NCBI GenBank assembly: GCA_035079385.1
Contig: JAVHKY010000005.1
Coordinates: 1,550,001-1,614,000 of the forward strand
DNA: 64,000 nucleotides
Direction of reading: 5' to 3'
DNA from: Aspidiotus rigidus
Lineage: Eukaryota > Arthropoda > Insecta > Hemiptera > Diaspididae
Shown here: one piece after another, positions 22,656-36,419 of the stretch
Layout of the letters: every line of letters begins with the position of its first letter
Numbering within the stretch: the first letter of the stretch is position 1
Position numbers and translations under genes: made by a program
The notes under the pieces: model-generated
Databases searched by the model: none
What the model saw: the letters and a program-made list of their open reading frames with translations, nothing else
Told to the model about the DNA's origin: nothing

Positions 22656-25600
22656 TTTGAATCTACGTCAATACTTACGATATGTTACTATAATTAAAAT
22701 GAAGTGCGCGTCGGTAGTAAATCGGTAAGATGAGCTTTTTTTCGAATTTCTATTATCATACTTCGGAACTTGACGATGATATAATTTGCATATTTTGCGA
22801 AGCTTTAATTGGGGTTCAAGTTTACCGGTATCCGTTAATTTTAAAATTCGAAACACTCATAATTACGAAGACGACCCTTAGAAGTACTCCCGAGTATTAT
22901 TTCGCCGAAAACCGGGAAGAAGATGAACGAATTGTATTGGGATCGTACGAATTGCGCACTGGTATCTTGTCTGCCCTAGACCAACAAAACTAGTCGATCT
23001 TCTAGTTTGTATTATGTAGAATGGGTACAGTACGAGAGTACCTGCTGTCTCGCTATTCTGACAAATCTTCGAAAATCGTATCTCGTGATTGAATCGTTAC
23101 CTGAATGTTGTTAGGTGACACTACCCCATTATTACTCCGTCCCTTACGGTGTCTTCACGCGCAGCAGGGGTAAAAGAACAGATTTTACGCCGAATTAGCC
23201 AGAACCGAAGGTATCCGTTTCAACCTAATGGGTACGGAATTACTCTCAGTTTCCTGGATTTACCAAAAACGGTCTATCTTCGTTGTTTACTGTACGAGAA
23301 ATTTCAGAAGAAATATTGTTTACTATGTCTGTACTCACGCGCTCTCTCGAAATCTAATCAAACATGTGACTGGCAGAAAGAATTTCAAACGGTTATCAGG
23401 TACCTTGTAGTATAAGCTAAATCCTGCGAGTTTTTCTCCGCTTTATTGCGTTACTATCAATAAAACAAACTCATAATATTTAACTACGCGCATATTTTTT
23501 ACTGTAACAGATTGAAAACTCGCGTTGCACTGCGATGTCTTTCTGCGTGCACCTATTTCTGTGTATGGACAACAAAAACTTCTGTTGTATGTACGCTTAA
23601 CTTTTTGAAATTTCTTTTATTGTACGCAAGGATTCCGGAATTTTATATTGTCGTCTTTTACTGACGTAGTATATGTCAGAAACCTTAGATCAGACAAGTC
23701 GATAGTTCCGGATTAAGGGGCATCTCTTCGTAGAGTAGTGAGTCACACCAGATAGGAAAGAGCTTGAAGAGTCGCAGTGTTTGGGCCGTATAATTTACAG
23801 CAAATTTCCTTGATTTTCAAGATATTTCACTTTATAAGTCTTCAAAGAGTACGAAAATAGATTAAGGATACAAATTGAAAAGTTACCATTTGTACGACTA
23901 CTCGCTGCAATGTAAGACACCGTTACAAATTCCTCGAGGGAAAAATCGTCTTGTAGATCGCACGCGACTTAATCCGCCGTCATTTCGAGCTCATCTATTT
24001 CATTCCTCGCTTGACTAAACTGTTTGTTTTCTATCGCAAAAGAAAACTCGGAGAGTAGGCCTAAAAATATGTGATAAAAGCGAGACTCGTAAAACCGATT
24101 TACGCCTATATTCGAGTGATAATGTACGATTATGAGTTCATTAGGCGGCTAAGGTGTATTTCTTGCAAAATAATCTGCATTTTTTAAACTGTTTTCACTT
24201 TCGAAGCTGCTTCGTGGTTAGTAGGCGTAATATGCGCTGTTGTCGGCGGACAGACTATTAGTCTCAACTTCTGGCAGTGCACCAAAATGAATTACTAGTT
24301 TAATTCCGTAAGGAAGAATCAAAAATTCTCTACTTATTCGCCTTGTACGATGTTGTACTGAGAGAACGTTGCGTTGGACCGTGTCTGCTAGGTCAAAAAT
24401 TCATTGGCATTCCTCAAGGGGCTGAGAGATTACAAGAGAGGAATAAAAAGAAGCCGAATTTCGACGTAATATTTGAAGAGGGAAGAGAGTGTACTGTCTT
24501 TCAACCGAGAAAAATTTCTGAAGGGCACCTTTCCTCTAAGTACCTTTTTTTCGGTTCATAGAAAAAACTCTCTAGCTATCAACCGGACTCCGTCTTTCAA
24601 TATTTTCTATGATTTTGTTTACTCGTAAAATTATCGAGCCCGCTTGTGTAGCAATTATCAAAAATATCATTGACGATTATCGACGTGTTGTAGGAAAAAG
24701 TCCACAATTAAATGATCGAAAAACGTGTTATAGATCAATATATATTGACTAAATATCAAAAATACATGTTCTCTCCTCTTAATACAACATTGCCTGATTA
24801 TTGTTTGTCGTCAGTGTATACCGATAGTCTGAAGAATTATTTGTACAGTTGACAATATTGCCTATATCGTTATAATTATTTATTAAATTACGTCTATTTC
24901 TGGTAGGAACATGAGTCACTGTTTATTGTGTAGAGATTTGCACGAATATTCGGATTTATTCGTGAAATATTCGCTGCTCACAAGATGAGTTTTATTTAGT
25001 AAATGGGGGAAGAATTAAAGAAAGTGGCAACACGCATAGATTACTCACCACAAGTAAAAGTGTGATCTACTCTTAAGCCTGTTAGCGTTACCCGTAAGAC
25101 ACCGAAAACAGGCTCACCCATTCACGGGAAAAAGGGTTTCGTCTGTACGCTCGCCACCCGCTAGGATGAATAAATGACCTTTCTCTGCACTCCTTAAAAA
25201 CAGCGGCGATTTGTGCTCTGGTGTAGACCCAAGACTTGTGGTATATCATCTACCCTTGCGCTATGATTCCACAGATTGTGAACATAAGCCTCGTGATCTA
25301 GGAGCCGGCACATCATCTTTCAGAAAGTGGAGCGCGTACGGGCATGTTTCATGTCTATTGAGCTACATTAAAAAAAAAAAAGGAATGAAGAGTACTATAC
25401 TATAAGTTGGGCCTCCGCTCGTTAGTCCCTATTCTCTACCTAGTCCAAGTTCAGTAGCGTTATTGGCTTATTTCAATTCAGTAGAGCTTTCAGGTGTCTA
25501 TACTCAGTCAACCATGGTCCTTTACATTGCCATCTTAACTCACAATGACGTCCTCGTCATTCAGAAAAACCATTCGGTCATTCTGACTACAAATTTATCT

Positions 25601-28600
25601 TGTCGCCTTTGTTTCTGCTGAAATATTTGCTTGTAATCTTCCAATTTTTATGGAAGCGTTGTCACCATTTCCAGCATTTGTCAGTCCAGAATTAGTAGTC
25701 GACTTATCTTGGTTTCTCATCAATTTTTTTTTTCTCAACATCTGAAAACAATACGTTCACTTAAGATACGCCTGAATACGGTGAGCTATAGGTCTGCAGT
25801 CAAACTCATTTTTAGTTCATACTTTCCCAGTTGAATTGAGCTCGTGGACTTCAGAGTTTACCGATAATTTAATCACGTTTGGTAAACTTATTGACATTTC
25901 TTCGCATGCAAGCTGAACGTGGGAGAAGTTGTACTCAACAACCTTCCTAATCTTTTACAGGTGATTATGGCTAACAATCACGTGTTGTCGCCTTCAAGAA
26001 CCTTCATAATCATCTTACAATGATTAAGGCGGACGTTTACCAACCACAGTTGACAAGGTGACAACGGCCCTTGAAGTGTATCACTCTCTGCACATCATTG
26101 TGACAATCGTTGCTCACGGTTGTTGGGTAAATCCTGGCAAGCATCCAGTTGAAAGTGAAGTTTCGCTTTATCTTGTAGAACCACAAGTAGACCTTGACTA
26201 GAGTGTTGATTCGGCAAATCCATTCTTTTTCTTTGGTTTATCCTAAATCGAATAACACATCAGCTCACAAATACGCGGTGGTATGTGACAAACAATCAAG
26301 ATCATTTTATAGAGACAGATGTAAAGCGTTCTCGTACAATCGCTCAGCAAAAGTATGATTGTTTCTGGTGGTAAAGTGGCGAACGCATTACTGAATGTCT
26401 CTTGGGCCGTAGTGGATGCATTTATCAACAATGAACTTGAATTTGCGACTGTTTCTGTTGCTGGCGTTGAATTGCTTCAACTTTTTCTTCGAGAAGATAA
26501 CCCAGTTTTATTTCCGGTATTTCAAACCCAATCCAACTCCTCCTCCCCCATTTAGCAGCATAATCGTAAAATATTCCCTTGCCAAGTTTATTTTGAAATA
26601 GTGGTCTGCTTCCTCCTATCACCATCCGGACACTCGCTGCTCACATTTTGTATTCTTATGCGAATAGTCTTATTGTACCAGATAAAAGGTTTTGCTGTCA
26701 TGAAATTTCAATATCATACAGACAAAGAAAGAGGTATCAAAATTTTTCTTCAATAATATTTCGTATAGTTTGTTTTAAGATGCGCTAATTTCTTCGTCAG
26801 CGATTATTCTAAATCTCACCGAATGTGCCTTTTTAAAGAAAGTAGTTTTGAAACTTGAATGCCCTTGATAATGTCTGGAAAAGCCTTCATGATGGAAGAA
26901 TATGAAATTCTAAGAGCATAGATATTTTTTGTATGACGGACGTTTGTTTGTATGTATTTCCCTTTAAAGTATACTAGATAACGCGTAAATCAGAAATGTT
27001 TATGCTTTGCGATATACACCATGTTTCGATATGTGTCAGCTAGATATCATAAGTGTTGATCCTTATTTAAAAGTGGATACTCGAAAAAAATCTTTGAACG
27101 AAATTCAAGTAGAGCTTGTACGTCGTCTGTTGGAAAATGATACATTCCGACTGCTTCGTACGGGCTATAGAAAAAATTAACTGCATCAGCTGTTGAGGAC
27201 AATTTAAATCAACCTATTGTTGATGATGATCAGTCGTAATATGATTCCTGTCAGAGAAAAAAATTACTCATCCTACGTTTATTGTTTTTTGAAAGTAGTT
27301 CATCCCGTAGCTGTCAAAGAGAGCGACGTAATTCATATGTACAACTCTTACCTATATATTGAAAAGTGTGGGACATACATTTCAGTGAGATTGAAATCCG
27401 TGAGCTACAATTTTTCTTCAGAAATTGGTTGAAATGAAACTTTGCAAGCAAATAATTCTTTTCCCTAGAATATTGGAGGAAAACGTGGGAAAAAGTGGCT
27501 CTTATAGGTTTTAAAGCTCTGACTTCTTTACCCAGTAAGTCAATTCCTTCGTCCACAAGAATTGTCTGCCTTTCCTCAAAGAAATCTTTGTTAGGTGGGT
27601 GTTCAATAACTGTGACATTTTTATTGGTCGATAAGGTGTTGCAAAGTCGAGACCTGCATTTTCATATCAGATGTTTCTGCCTCCAAAAAATTTAATTGAT
27701 ACCTGATGCTTTGATCATCTATGTATTGAAGTCTCGAAATGAAAATGAAAAATTCTATAAAAGTTGGCTTTCTATTTTGAAATGGGGGAACGATGATTCC
27801 ACGATCCTATTTAAATTTAGATGCATCGGTAGCATTTGATGAAGATACAAGATTTAATGTCGATTTCCTTCCATGTTGAGAGTGCGACAAACTTATTTTT
27901 CGCTTCCGACAAGTATTCATTTTCCTTTAATGGCGGAATATTTAAGAGTCTTTGATGTATTGTATTTCAGTTGGTAGAGGATAAAATTAGAACTCATCGA
28001 AAATTGAAATTCTCCTGATAAGAGTGAGTATGTCTAGACGTCAGCTTTCAAATCAACCTTCAAAATATTGCTGACTATTCATTTTTTTCCTATACCTCTG
28101 AGGAATTAAAAATCGTCTTTGAGCAGACGTTTTAGTCACCAACCTTTGATCAAGGAGAGCATATAATCGTGGAAGTTCTTACCGAACTGGGAGGCCCGAA
28201 TACGATGATTAAAACGCTTATGTGACTTCAAAGAAAAAATCTCGATGTATTCTAAACGTATGGGAAATACTAACAGAAATGCGAATAAATTATATGATTA
28301 AATTAAATGAGCTAAGCATGAAAAAGATTGTGTAGAAAACTACGATTTCCAAAAAATTGACGAGAAATGGAGTATTTCTCCTCGTCAGTTCCAGGTGGAT
28401 TGGAAATATTTGTTTCTATCACACGTGCTTCTACTATGTATAATTTGTGTATATTTGTGATGAAAGGTTCGAAACAGAGAAGCTGAAAATTATTTTTGAA
28501 ACGAATTGAAAAAATGTTGTACTTTTCGAGCTTCATCTAAGGTGTAAACTACTTTAAACATTCTCGAGTGACAAGTGGCTTGAGTTTCTTCAAGTCCTTC

Positions 28601-28644
28601 CTCGAATACTCACATGAATTGATCGTGTTTCAATCAATCAAGTC
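22656..28644. other. Long gene-poor stretch
   Basis: Open frames at 22730-22993, 23149-23415, 24343-24561, 26355-26601 and 27217-27432 have no domain I can name, no splice support and no typical coding bias. No RNA gene or transposon terminus was recognised. It may be intron of a large gene starting near 22.1 kb. Confidence 0.35.
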
Positions 28645-28649
28645 AAAAT

Positions 28650-29040
28650 CAGGGTGTCTACCAGGTCAACTAAGTCAATTAAAGTCAGCTTTTTTGAAAC
28701 ATGGTCAACCAAGTCAAGTCTAAAATCAACTTTTCTATCCGTAGGTCAACTAAAAAGTCCAAAAATGAAAAATTTTTCTGTAAAGAATGTTTTTCACATG
28801 TCTTCCTATTTGTACAATATCAAGGTATAATCAACAAACTTCTGACTTTTAAAATGACCCTTTTCTCCATTAAATATTAATTCCTGCAAACGAATAAAAA
28901 AATACCGAAATTACGATATTAGTTTCGAGAAGGGGGGGGGGGGGGGAGGAGTTTGATATTTTTTTAGGGTCAAATAAAATATCGAGAAAAGATCAACTAA
29001 TGTCAACTATTTCCATTTTTCAATTCTGGTAGATACCCTG
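28650..29040. mobile_element. MITE with CAGGGTGTCTACCAG termini
   Basis: The left end CAGGGTGTCTACCAG and right end CTGGTAGATACCCTG are inverted with one mismatch. The flanks carry AAAAT directly (28645-28649 and 29041-29045), a possible 5-bp target duplication. The 391-bp body is non-coding, rich in repeated GTCAACTAA/GTCAA motifs in the subterminal parts, and has a G-run near 28934-28947. Confidence 0.75.
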
Positions 29041-29049
29041 AAAATATGC

Positions 29050-29275
29050 TAGGAGAGAGACTCAGAAAAAGTTCGACGCGCCTCCTGTAATATTGATAAA
29101 AGGCTGAAGGTGTTTGCAGCATTGCATATCTGACTCAATGAAGGGGCTAAGCCAATTGGTCTACAAAGAATTGCGTGTCTAGTTACTTGGGGCTAGCCTA
29201 ATATTATTTTCCAACCCATGGAACAGATTCCCTGCGTTCTTCGTTGAACACCGTTCTGGAAGCCGTCGTTTTTGA
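29050..29275 (+). repeat. Family X repeat, degraded copy
   Basis: Remnant units (GACTCAGAAAAAGTTCGACG), then the tail with CATGGAACAGATTCCCTGCG and GGAAGCCGTCGTTTTT. The middle (AAGCCAATTGG) matches the inverted copy near 41460. Confidence 0.55.
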
Positions 29276-29785
29276 TGTCCAGTTTTCTTACTTGTTGGTC
29301 AGTTGAGTAAAGTGTGCTGATATTTCTTCAATTTATAATTTCTTTACCCAGGGTCGATTAGGTTTATTAGAAGCGAGAATTCGTTGTGCATCTACACATA
29401 TAGTAATCTTTGAGTTATTCCTCAAGTGGACGAATAAATCGTTAGAAATATTGGTGAAAGATGTACAAAATATTGTTAAAATCGGTAATTTGCTCTTGTT
29501 GATGTCAATATGTAAAAGGATTATTCCTTCAGTGATAGCAATCTAACTTTTTCATTTCGAAAGATCCCCGAGATGATAAATTCCGTTTTAACCGTCTTCG
29601 GTGCCGGATTTTTCCAAATGCTAAGGGGAAGATTTAATTTTGTTGTGGTCCGTGATTATATTATCCATTTGCACTCGTCGTTTGCCTGTCGAGTTGAAAA
29701 GTGAATTTCTGGTGTATTTAACAAGCTTGCAATATTCTTCGTTAGATTTTTCCCATATAATTATTCTTCCGAGAACGAACGGTAC

Positions 29786-32017
29786 ACTGAGAGAAATAAA
29801 CTGTAATTTTTTACCGCAGAATAGTAAAATTGAATAGAAAATCTGTAAAATTTAATGGAAGTGCTGGAATAATCACAGCATTCTTCAGTAATTTAGGCGT
29901 TTATCAAAATTTACTCCATTGGTTTATGATTTTCTCATTCAAAAAATAGTACTGGTTCAAGAACAGAGGAGGAAAAATTACAGAATTTGATAGTATGGTA
30001 CAGTTCGAGTAGTAATTATTAATTCACAGATTGTATTATTTACAGTATACATCATGAAAGACTGTAACTAATGTTTCGATAGTATTTTTCACCGCATACA
30101 CTAATCAATAAAATCAGTGCGCGATCACTATTATTTACAGAATGTACGTTTAAACGCGTGTTTTACTTGTGAATCTGTAATTTTTCCTAAAAAAGGTAAT
30201 GCAAGAAATACCTTTCGATGGCAGCATTTTTTCCTCTTAGAGCTCAGTCGTAAATGGATTACAGTGGCGTAGATACGGGGGAAGGATATGGAGGATGAGT
30301 CCTTCCATTTCAATTTTTTTCTTGCTTTTTACTATCTTTCTCACTCACTTTTTTACTTGGATAAAAAAATAATGATACTTAGAAAAAACTACATCCATCG
30401 AAAAATTTTCTGTACTCGGTATGTCTCTGATCTATTATAACCCAAATTCATCAGAATTGAAGTCCAGAAAAAGATAGGAGGGAGATTACAGTGCCTGCCG
30501 TAAGAAGTCTATATCAATACAGAGTCTTGAGATTGTTGAATTCTTTTTTTTTTTTTTTTTTCTCGAATAAGGAATATCAAAAAATGATGATTGATTTTTC
30601 TGACAAAGTAGGGCTAGAAATTACTTTTAAATAATGAACGACTATTCAATGAAAAACGAATAATTTTATTTGTATCAATAATTATTATTGCACGATGAAA
30701 TATATCTTTTTTTTATCAATGCACAATCATTGAGACAAACTGTAACAACTTATCAACTTTTTTCTTCAAACTTGAGTAGCCAGTAGTCGGTTAAGTATCG
30801 TACATCTATTGTCTACTTGCATTAAAAATTATATTTGTGCAGACGGGTTTTGTAAAATTAAGATACCTTAAGGTAAAAATTATGATTTTTGAGATACTAG
30901 CGGATTTTTATCAAAATGGAGATGGAGAATCCATCAAGCGATCAGCTAGCTTAGGCCATGAAAATTGGGATAATTAGAGGGGTTCAAAACAAAAAACAAT
31001 GTACCATGGAAATATGTGTAATGATTTTTTCTCTTTCGCAATTTTCTCAAAATTAAGTTTTATGTTTTCGCAAGACCAGTCACACTTATTGATTAACTCA
31101 TTTAGATAGGCAGCCTATTCTTGAAATTAATTTGTAGAAACAAAAAATATTAAAAAATGATTTTTGCTTTTTTTAACAGATTTATTATAGGTGAACAAGC
31201 GAGATAAAATATGTAGGACACACATTTTTGTTTCAATCTCAAGCATCTTCTTTCGTTTAGATAAACTGTTTTAGAAAAGTATACAAATGAATAGAATAAT
31301 TATGTTGATTCAATGAAACAACAAAACCTAACACAAAACACAAAATATGTAATGAAGATGAGACTTTTTTGTTTTCATTTTTTAAAGTCAGGAGGTATTT
31401 TTCTCAAAAAATAATGGTAAAGATTGCTATTGTGGGTAAAATCGCGCTTTACCATCGTAAGTTGGAAATTTTTCAATCAAAAAAATAATTCGCCACTAAA
31501 AAAGTTAATTAAACTACAGAAGTGTAACCTACCCACCTTTAAATGAAGAAATCATATGCCAACGCATGTTGGAACACAATGGCTCGAAGAAACCCGACAT
31601 TCGCACCCGCATGACAGAGGTAAGTCACTTTCAGCAGGGTTAGTACTTGGATGGGTGACCGCAGTATACAGTAATGCAAGTAATTGTTACAGACAAAATA
31701 TAACAGGGGACGAAAAATTACAGAATAAGATAGTAAAGACAGAACAATTATTTTTTTCGAGATTGTACACCCTTGAATAGTAACTTTTACTTTTAGATGA
31801 GCAAATTTTACAGACCAAAACTGTAAATTGCAAACTCTCTCCACGAATGAATATTTACTTACACAAATCTGTAATTTATCCTATTCTGTATGGTTATTTT
31901 TACTTTACAACTCTGTAATTTTTCCTGATTTTGTATGTTGTATTTACACAATTTCTACCTTGTCACTTTTCTCAAGTACCATTTCTGTAAAAATTGCTAC
32001 GAATATTTCTCTCAGTG
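29786..32017. mobile_element. TA-flanked element with CACTGAGAGAAAT terminal inverted repeats
   Basis: The left end CACTGAGAGAAAT starts at 29786 after TA. The right end ATTTCTCTCAGTG stops at 32017 before TA. Both subterminal regions carry many CTGTAATTTTT/AAAAATTACAG motifs. There is no transposase; the interior is AT-rich and holds a 5S-rRNA-like stretch. It may instead be two shorter diverged copies with only outer ends kept. Confidence 0.45.
31558..31680 (+). pseudogene. 5S rRNA-derived sequence (pseudogene or SINE3-type head)
   Basis: It starts GCCAACG like 5S rRNA, carries degraded 5S-like text (GTTGGAACACAATGGCTCG), and has 25 consecutive bases (31638-31662, GGTTAGTAC...GACCGC) identical to the conserved internal control region of animal 5S. 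The 5' half is diverged and the 3' end does not close the stem, so it is not a functional 5S gene. A 5S-derived SINE is the alternative. Confidence 0.65.
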
Positions 32018-32019
32018 TA

Positions 32020-33090
32020 GACTATCAATTTTCCCGATGCGCGCTGTCTTTCTCCATTACACGAGTAGAGTTGGTGAAAACTTCATTACATGAAAATTCG
32101 AATAGTTCAGTCCAAATTTTTAAAATTACATTTTCCACTCGATTGTTTTTTCCTCTCTTGAGTTAAAGATACAGTGGGAAGTACAGATAGAAACTTGAGT
32201 TGAAATGAGTTGCAAAGCTGTTAAGAGACTTTATTAAAAATTACGAATCACCGCATTAATAAAATTGAGAAAAAGTGAGCGCTTTCAATTGAGAAGCCAC
32301 TCACCAAGCGAATACGAAGTAACTGAAGCAGATGAAGACAAGGAGAGCGTAAAGTCCAAATAGAAGAGACATAAAATCGTGGGAAGCAGAAATCGAAAAA
32401 CTTTGAAACAATTTTGATTAGAATAAAATTAGAAATAGAAATAAAATATGGTGACGGGGAGCAGAAAAAATTTAAATAAATCAAGATGGTTTTATATTCA
32501 TCAATTTAATCGATCAACCAATCAATGGCTTGCTGACATTATTACGGATTCGTAACATATTTTTCACTCGAGAACTCGCCTCATGTAAAACGAAGTCCGT
32601 GACGTGACTGAAAAATTAATAACACGAATGTGAGATAGATAACGTCTTGAAAACCCACGCTGTACATTTTGGCGCTAATCTTAAATGGACGAAAATTTGA
32701 TGCGTTCAAAATGCTGTCATCATTAGTGAAAATGGATTGTCTGTCATGGTCAGGGTGAAACTAAAAAATCGTACCGCATATAATACGGTAGAAACTGTCT
32801 TTTCGACACCACTTATATAGTGAGCTAACATTTTGGTTCTTTAAACCTCGTACCTTAAAATGTTGAGAGAAAAAATAATATCCTCGAAAAAGAAAACTCG
32901 TATAATTTACCGGAAGAAATAAGTGTAGACTGAGCGAATTTTGCAGCCAATGAATTTCTTGACGAAGCTGCCTCCAATCACATTCTCTCAGCTAAGAGTA
33001 TTATGGAAGCACATATACATAGTAAACTTTTGAATTCTACAATACACAAATTTGAAATCGCACTAAATTGTTTACTTGGATTTTAATAGT
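32020..33090. other. Intergenic, nothing recognised
   Basis: AT-rich with no supported exon, RNA gene or repeat terminus. Confidence 0.4.
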
Positions 33091-33119
33091 TTTATACAAG
33101 TAGGCTAACTGTAATCGCG

Positions 33120-33895
33120 TTTATGTCGCATTTGCAAAACACCGCCCGTCCTCCATGATGGAGTAGGTGCGGGTTGCGTATGCATTTAATTTTGTTTCCT
33201 CCTACACCGGAATCGACCCTTTCGGGTATAACTTCAGTGAAGGAAGAATCCCCTAGCTGCAGTGCCCCCCTGGCACGCAAAAAGTATAAGAACTCACACA
33301 ACAACTACACCACCACATTACACAATATAGTAGATCGCTGTTGGAGTTTTTTCATCTTCTCTCTTCAGGGATGATCTTAGTCCTCTTCTTCCTGCAAATC
33401 TGGATGTTGATGGTATACATGTGTCGAGTAGGCCATAGCGTGATTCTGCATTCGCCTATTCCATTCCTGGTCCATCTTCATCTTCATAACGGTGGCCGCA
33501 AATGCAGACAGACTCCATGCTTCTTCGGAACGTAGCATGGTGGGTACCAGGCTACTCGAGTCTAGGGCACCACCTACCCCGATCTCTTGAAGAGACCGAC
33601 TATAGGCTTGTCCCGCTCACGCCTCTGTGCCTCACACTCAAATAAGGTGTGTTGTGGTCCATCATCCCGCCCTTGGTTACAGTGCGAACACGTTGCCTGC
33701 TCAACTTTCCTTAACTTCTCGTGAAGGACAAGTAACTGTAATGGTAATTTTCTTAATCCTGATATCTTGAGAGGCCAATAAAAGGTACCACCGGTGCCAA
33801 AAGTCCCGAGGTTCTGTCCATCTTGTGACGCCATCAAACCTTTAAAGCCCTTCTCCGCCGAACGACACTTTCTTAAATTCTCCCACACCATGGGA
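33120..33895 (-). mobile_element. R1-like LINE fragment, C-terminus and 3' UTR
   Basis: Minus-strand frame 33891-33574 ends a reverse-transcriptase ORF. It holds the C-terminal zinc knuckle typical of R1-type LINEs, CSHCNQGRDDGPQHTLFEC (C-x2-C-x9-H-x4-C), preceded by KISGLRKLPLQLLVLHEKLR. The following 33540-33120 (leftwards) matches the 3' part of a second copy at 51160-50750 (ATGGTGG...CCAGGCTACTCG, ATGGAGTAGGTGCG-like). RT and endonuclease domains are missing. Confidence 0.7.
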
Positions 33896-33899
33896 AATC

Positions 33900-36415
33900 A
33901 TTTATGATCAAGAAGTGATGCGCTCCATGAAAAGGGACCGCAATTCGACATGGTAAAAGCTTTCGGTGTAAAATTGACCGTCAAATTAGGTTTGTATGCT
34001 TGAGACTGTCATCATTGAGTCCTTCAATCAACTTTTGAGCCATAATGTGATAGCAGAGGGAAATGAAAAAATTCCAACTTTGAGCCACATTATATGATAA
34101 GAAAGGGAATTAGAAAAATGTTAACTTCAGAGCCCTAATAATATGACAGCACAGAGGGACTTCGAATTCCCAATATCATAAACAATTCGACCTATAGAAC
34201 AGGTTCTGTGCGTTCCCTTCGTCCATTGGTAAATTTCTGCTATTTCAGTTGATAAATTTTCCCTTCGAAGAATTAAGACTCGAGTTTTTTCTGTGGAACC
34301 TCTGTAAATTGTTGGTTTCTTTTTCACGGAAAAAAATAATCTGAAGGACAATTTCGTGGGGTGAAGATTTGAATCCCCTGCTTCCTTACTTTTCCTGCCT
34401 CTGTAAGGATTCTGATCGGCACGATGGTACTTCGCATTTCTTTGGTGAAATGTGATATTTTTCAAAACTTTCAATAAGAATTGTATCAGGAGAGGTTGAA
34501 GAATTTTGAAAATTTTTCAACTTTTTGGTCAATCGGTATTCTGTTGGCTCCCATCAGGATTAACGAAGAAAACCGTCTCTAGGCGAAGGGATGCAGGTGA
34601 TGAATTACAAGTATTATAAGAGTTTAACTTGGGAAGTTTTACCGTTCTCCATTTCAGTTTGTTATCAGATTTGAATTTACTCCATGAAGAAATTCGCAGA
34701 CAACTTTTCTTCTGTTGGTTAAAAAACATGTGGTGCTGACGAACATGTTTTCAATACACAGGAAATTAGTCGGTAACCAGTTTGTCGAAAATTTGATAAT
34801 TTAGGAGAGACTCGACTAGGATACTCCTTGTCTGTTGAACATAGAATATACTTTCACGGGGAATAATTGTGTTTCGTCGCAGCGTGTAAAATCAATTTTC
34901 CTTTCATAGACTTATATTTGTAATTGTTGACCTTCTGGCGTGGCGAAGTATGAACAGATTCATTTGACAGGGAAAAAATTTGAAAACTGAATTGTTTTAA
35001 TGCGTGTGTACAGTATTTGAAATGCGTCTAATTACGTGAAAGGAAATCGTCCGTAATAGACTAGAAACTGTATATATGTAGATTACATCACGATGCCCTA
35101 ATAACGCATATCGTATCGGAGAGTTCGGACAGGGCAAAATGTCATTAGTTTGTGGGATGTACGTGAATTATACGAGAAAGCTTACATTAGAAACGTGTGT
35201 CCACTTTACTGTCTACACCTTCCTGATGAGTGGTCAACTCGGAAAAAGATAATTTCACTGTTCAAAATCCAAGTACTCTGTTTTCCAAACATCGACGCGA
35301 AATTCTATTTGCTGTTGTCACAGAATTCCGACGCACTCGTTGTTAACGAACAAATTTTTAAGTATTATGCTACGCTTGTTTTTGGCTTAGAATCGAGACT
35401 TCGAGCACAAATTCTTCCCACACTAGTCCCAGAATCTACGCGAAGATACTCGCGTGTGTCAACAAGTTTGACTTTAACCAGATACCGTATCACTGGCTCG
35501 TTGTGATACGCAATACTCTATAAAAATAAAAATTTCGCGTTGTTCAAGGTGAACGAACGACAATGACATTGTATCGCGCAAAAACTATTTGTTGATACCG
35601 GACAAAACTATCGAATTAAAAAACGTGTAGATTTTGTTTTTCCGAGTACAAATTGAGTTTGTGTATGTTCTATCGTGCGAGACGGATTCAGATCAATTGT
35701 CACCCTTTTCGAATTGTATTATACAGTATATATATGTCATAAGTACTTCATTTATTTTATATTAGTATAATCACGGAGGAAGTGCTGGTAGAAAAACGTG
35801 ACGAAATTTAAATAGCCCTCTTGTTTTATTTTCGTATGAGATCGTTTACGTCGATCGAGTTGTTTTTGAATCTATAGTGTCAAAGAAAGTCTCCAAGGGC
35901 ATTCATACTATAGCCCGATTCATGTTGACTTTCCGGTCGCATAATATTGCTATTATCTCATAGGTTCAGAATCTGACCCTTATGTAGCATGGTGATAGAC
36001 CTGTCGATCCCGAAACGTGTCACAAACTTGTATAATGAGGTGAGCTGGTTTTACACTCCGTAGCTACTCAGTGCCCGTTCTGTTGGAATCTGGAAGGCAA
36101 CGCATCGTTGCGCTTTATGAATTTATTCTGGAAACGGATTCCTTGTTATGAGTTCAAATGGAAAATTTAGAAGAAGGATTTTATTTGGCATGCATTTTTC
36201 GGCACGCGAAAAATAGATGATATTACAAGGAAAAGAAACTGTTGCACAGTATTACAAAATTTGAACGCGAAAATAATTAAATTAAAGACATTTTTAAAAA
36301 ATGCACGAGACGCAATATGTTTGAAACGAGAAGAAAAAAAACGAACGCGATATTAATATAGTGCAGTACATTAATTACATGGACAAAAAAAAAAAAAAAA
36401 AAAACAAAGAAAAAT
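33900..36415. other. Gene-poor stretch with a degraded family X remnant
   Basis: A weak family X remnant lies at about 34085-34235 (AATTAGAAAAATGTTAACTT, GAACAGGTTCTGTGCG). Frames at 34127-34474 (-) and 35150-35506 (+, 118 codons) show no recognisable domain. An A-run of about 20 sits at 36385-36404. Confidence 0.4.
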
Positions 36416-36419
36416 ATTA

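Noticed and set aside
33138..33150. CACCGCCCGTC resembling the 18S rRNA 3' end
   Set aside because: Only about 11 bases match and the surroundings are LINE 3' UTR.
34340..34400. T-arm-like GATTCAAATC on the minus strand, possible tRNA
   Set aside because: No A box, acceptor stem or anticodon arm can be folded around it.
35150..35506. 118-codon plus-strand frame
   Set aside because: No recognisable domain, no splice signals in the right phase and composition like the surrounding intergenic DNA.
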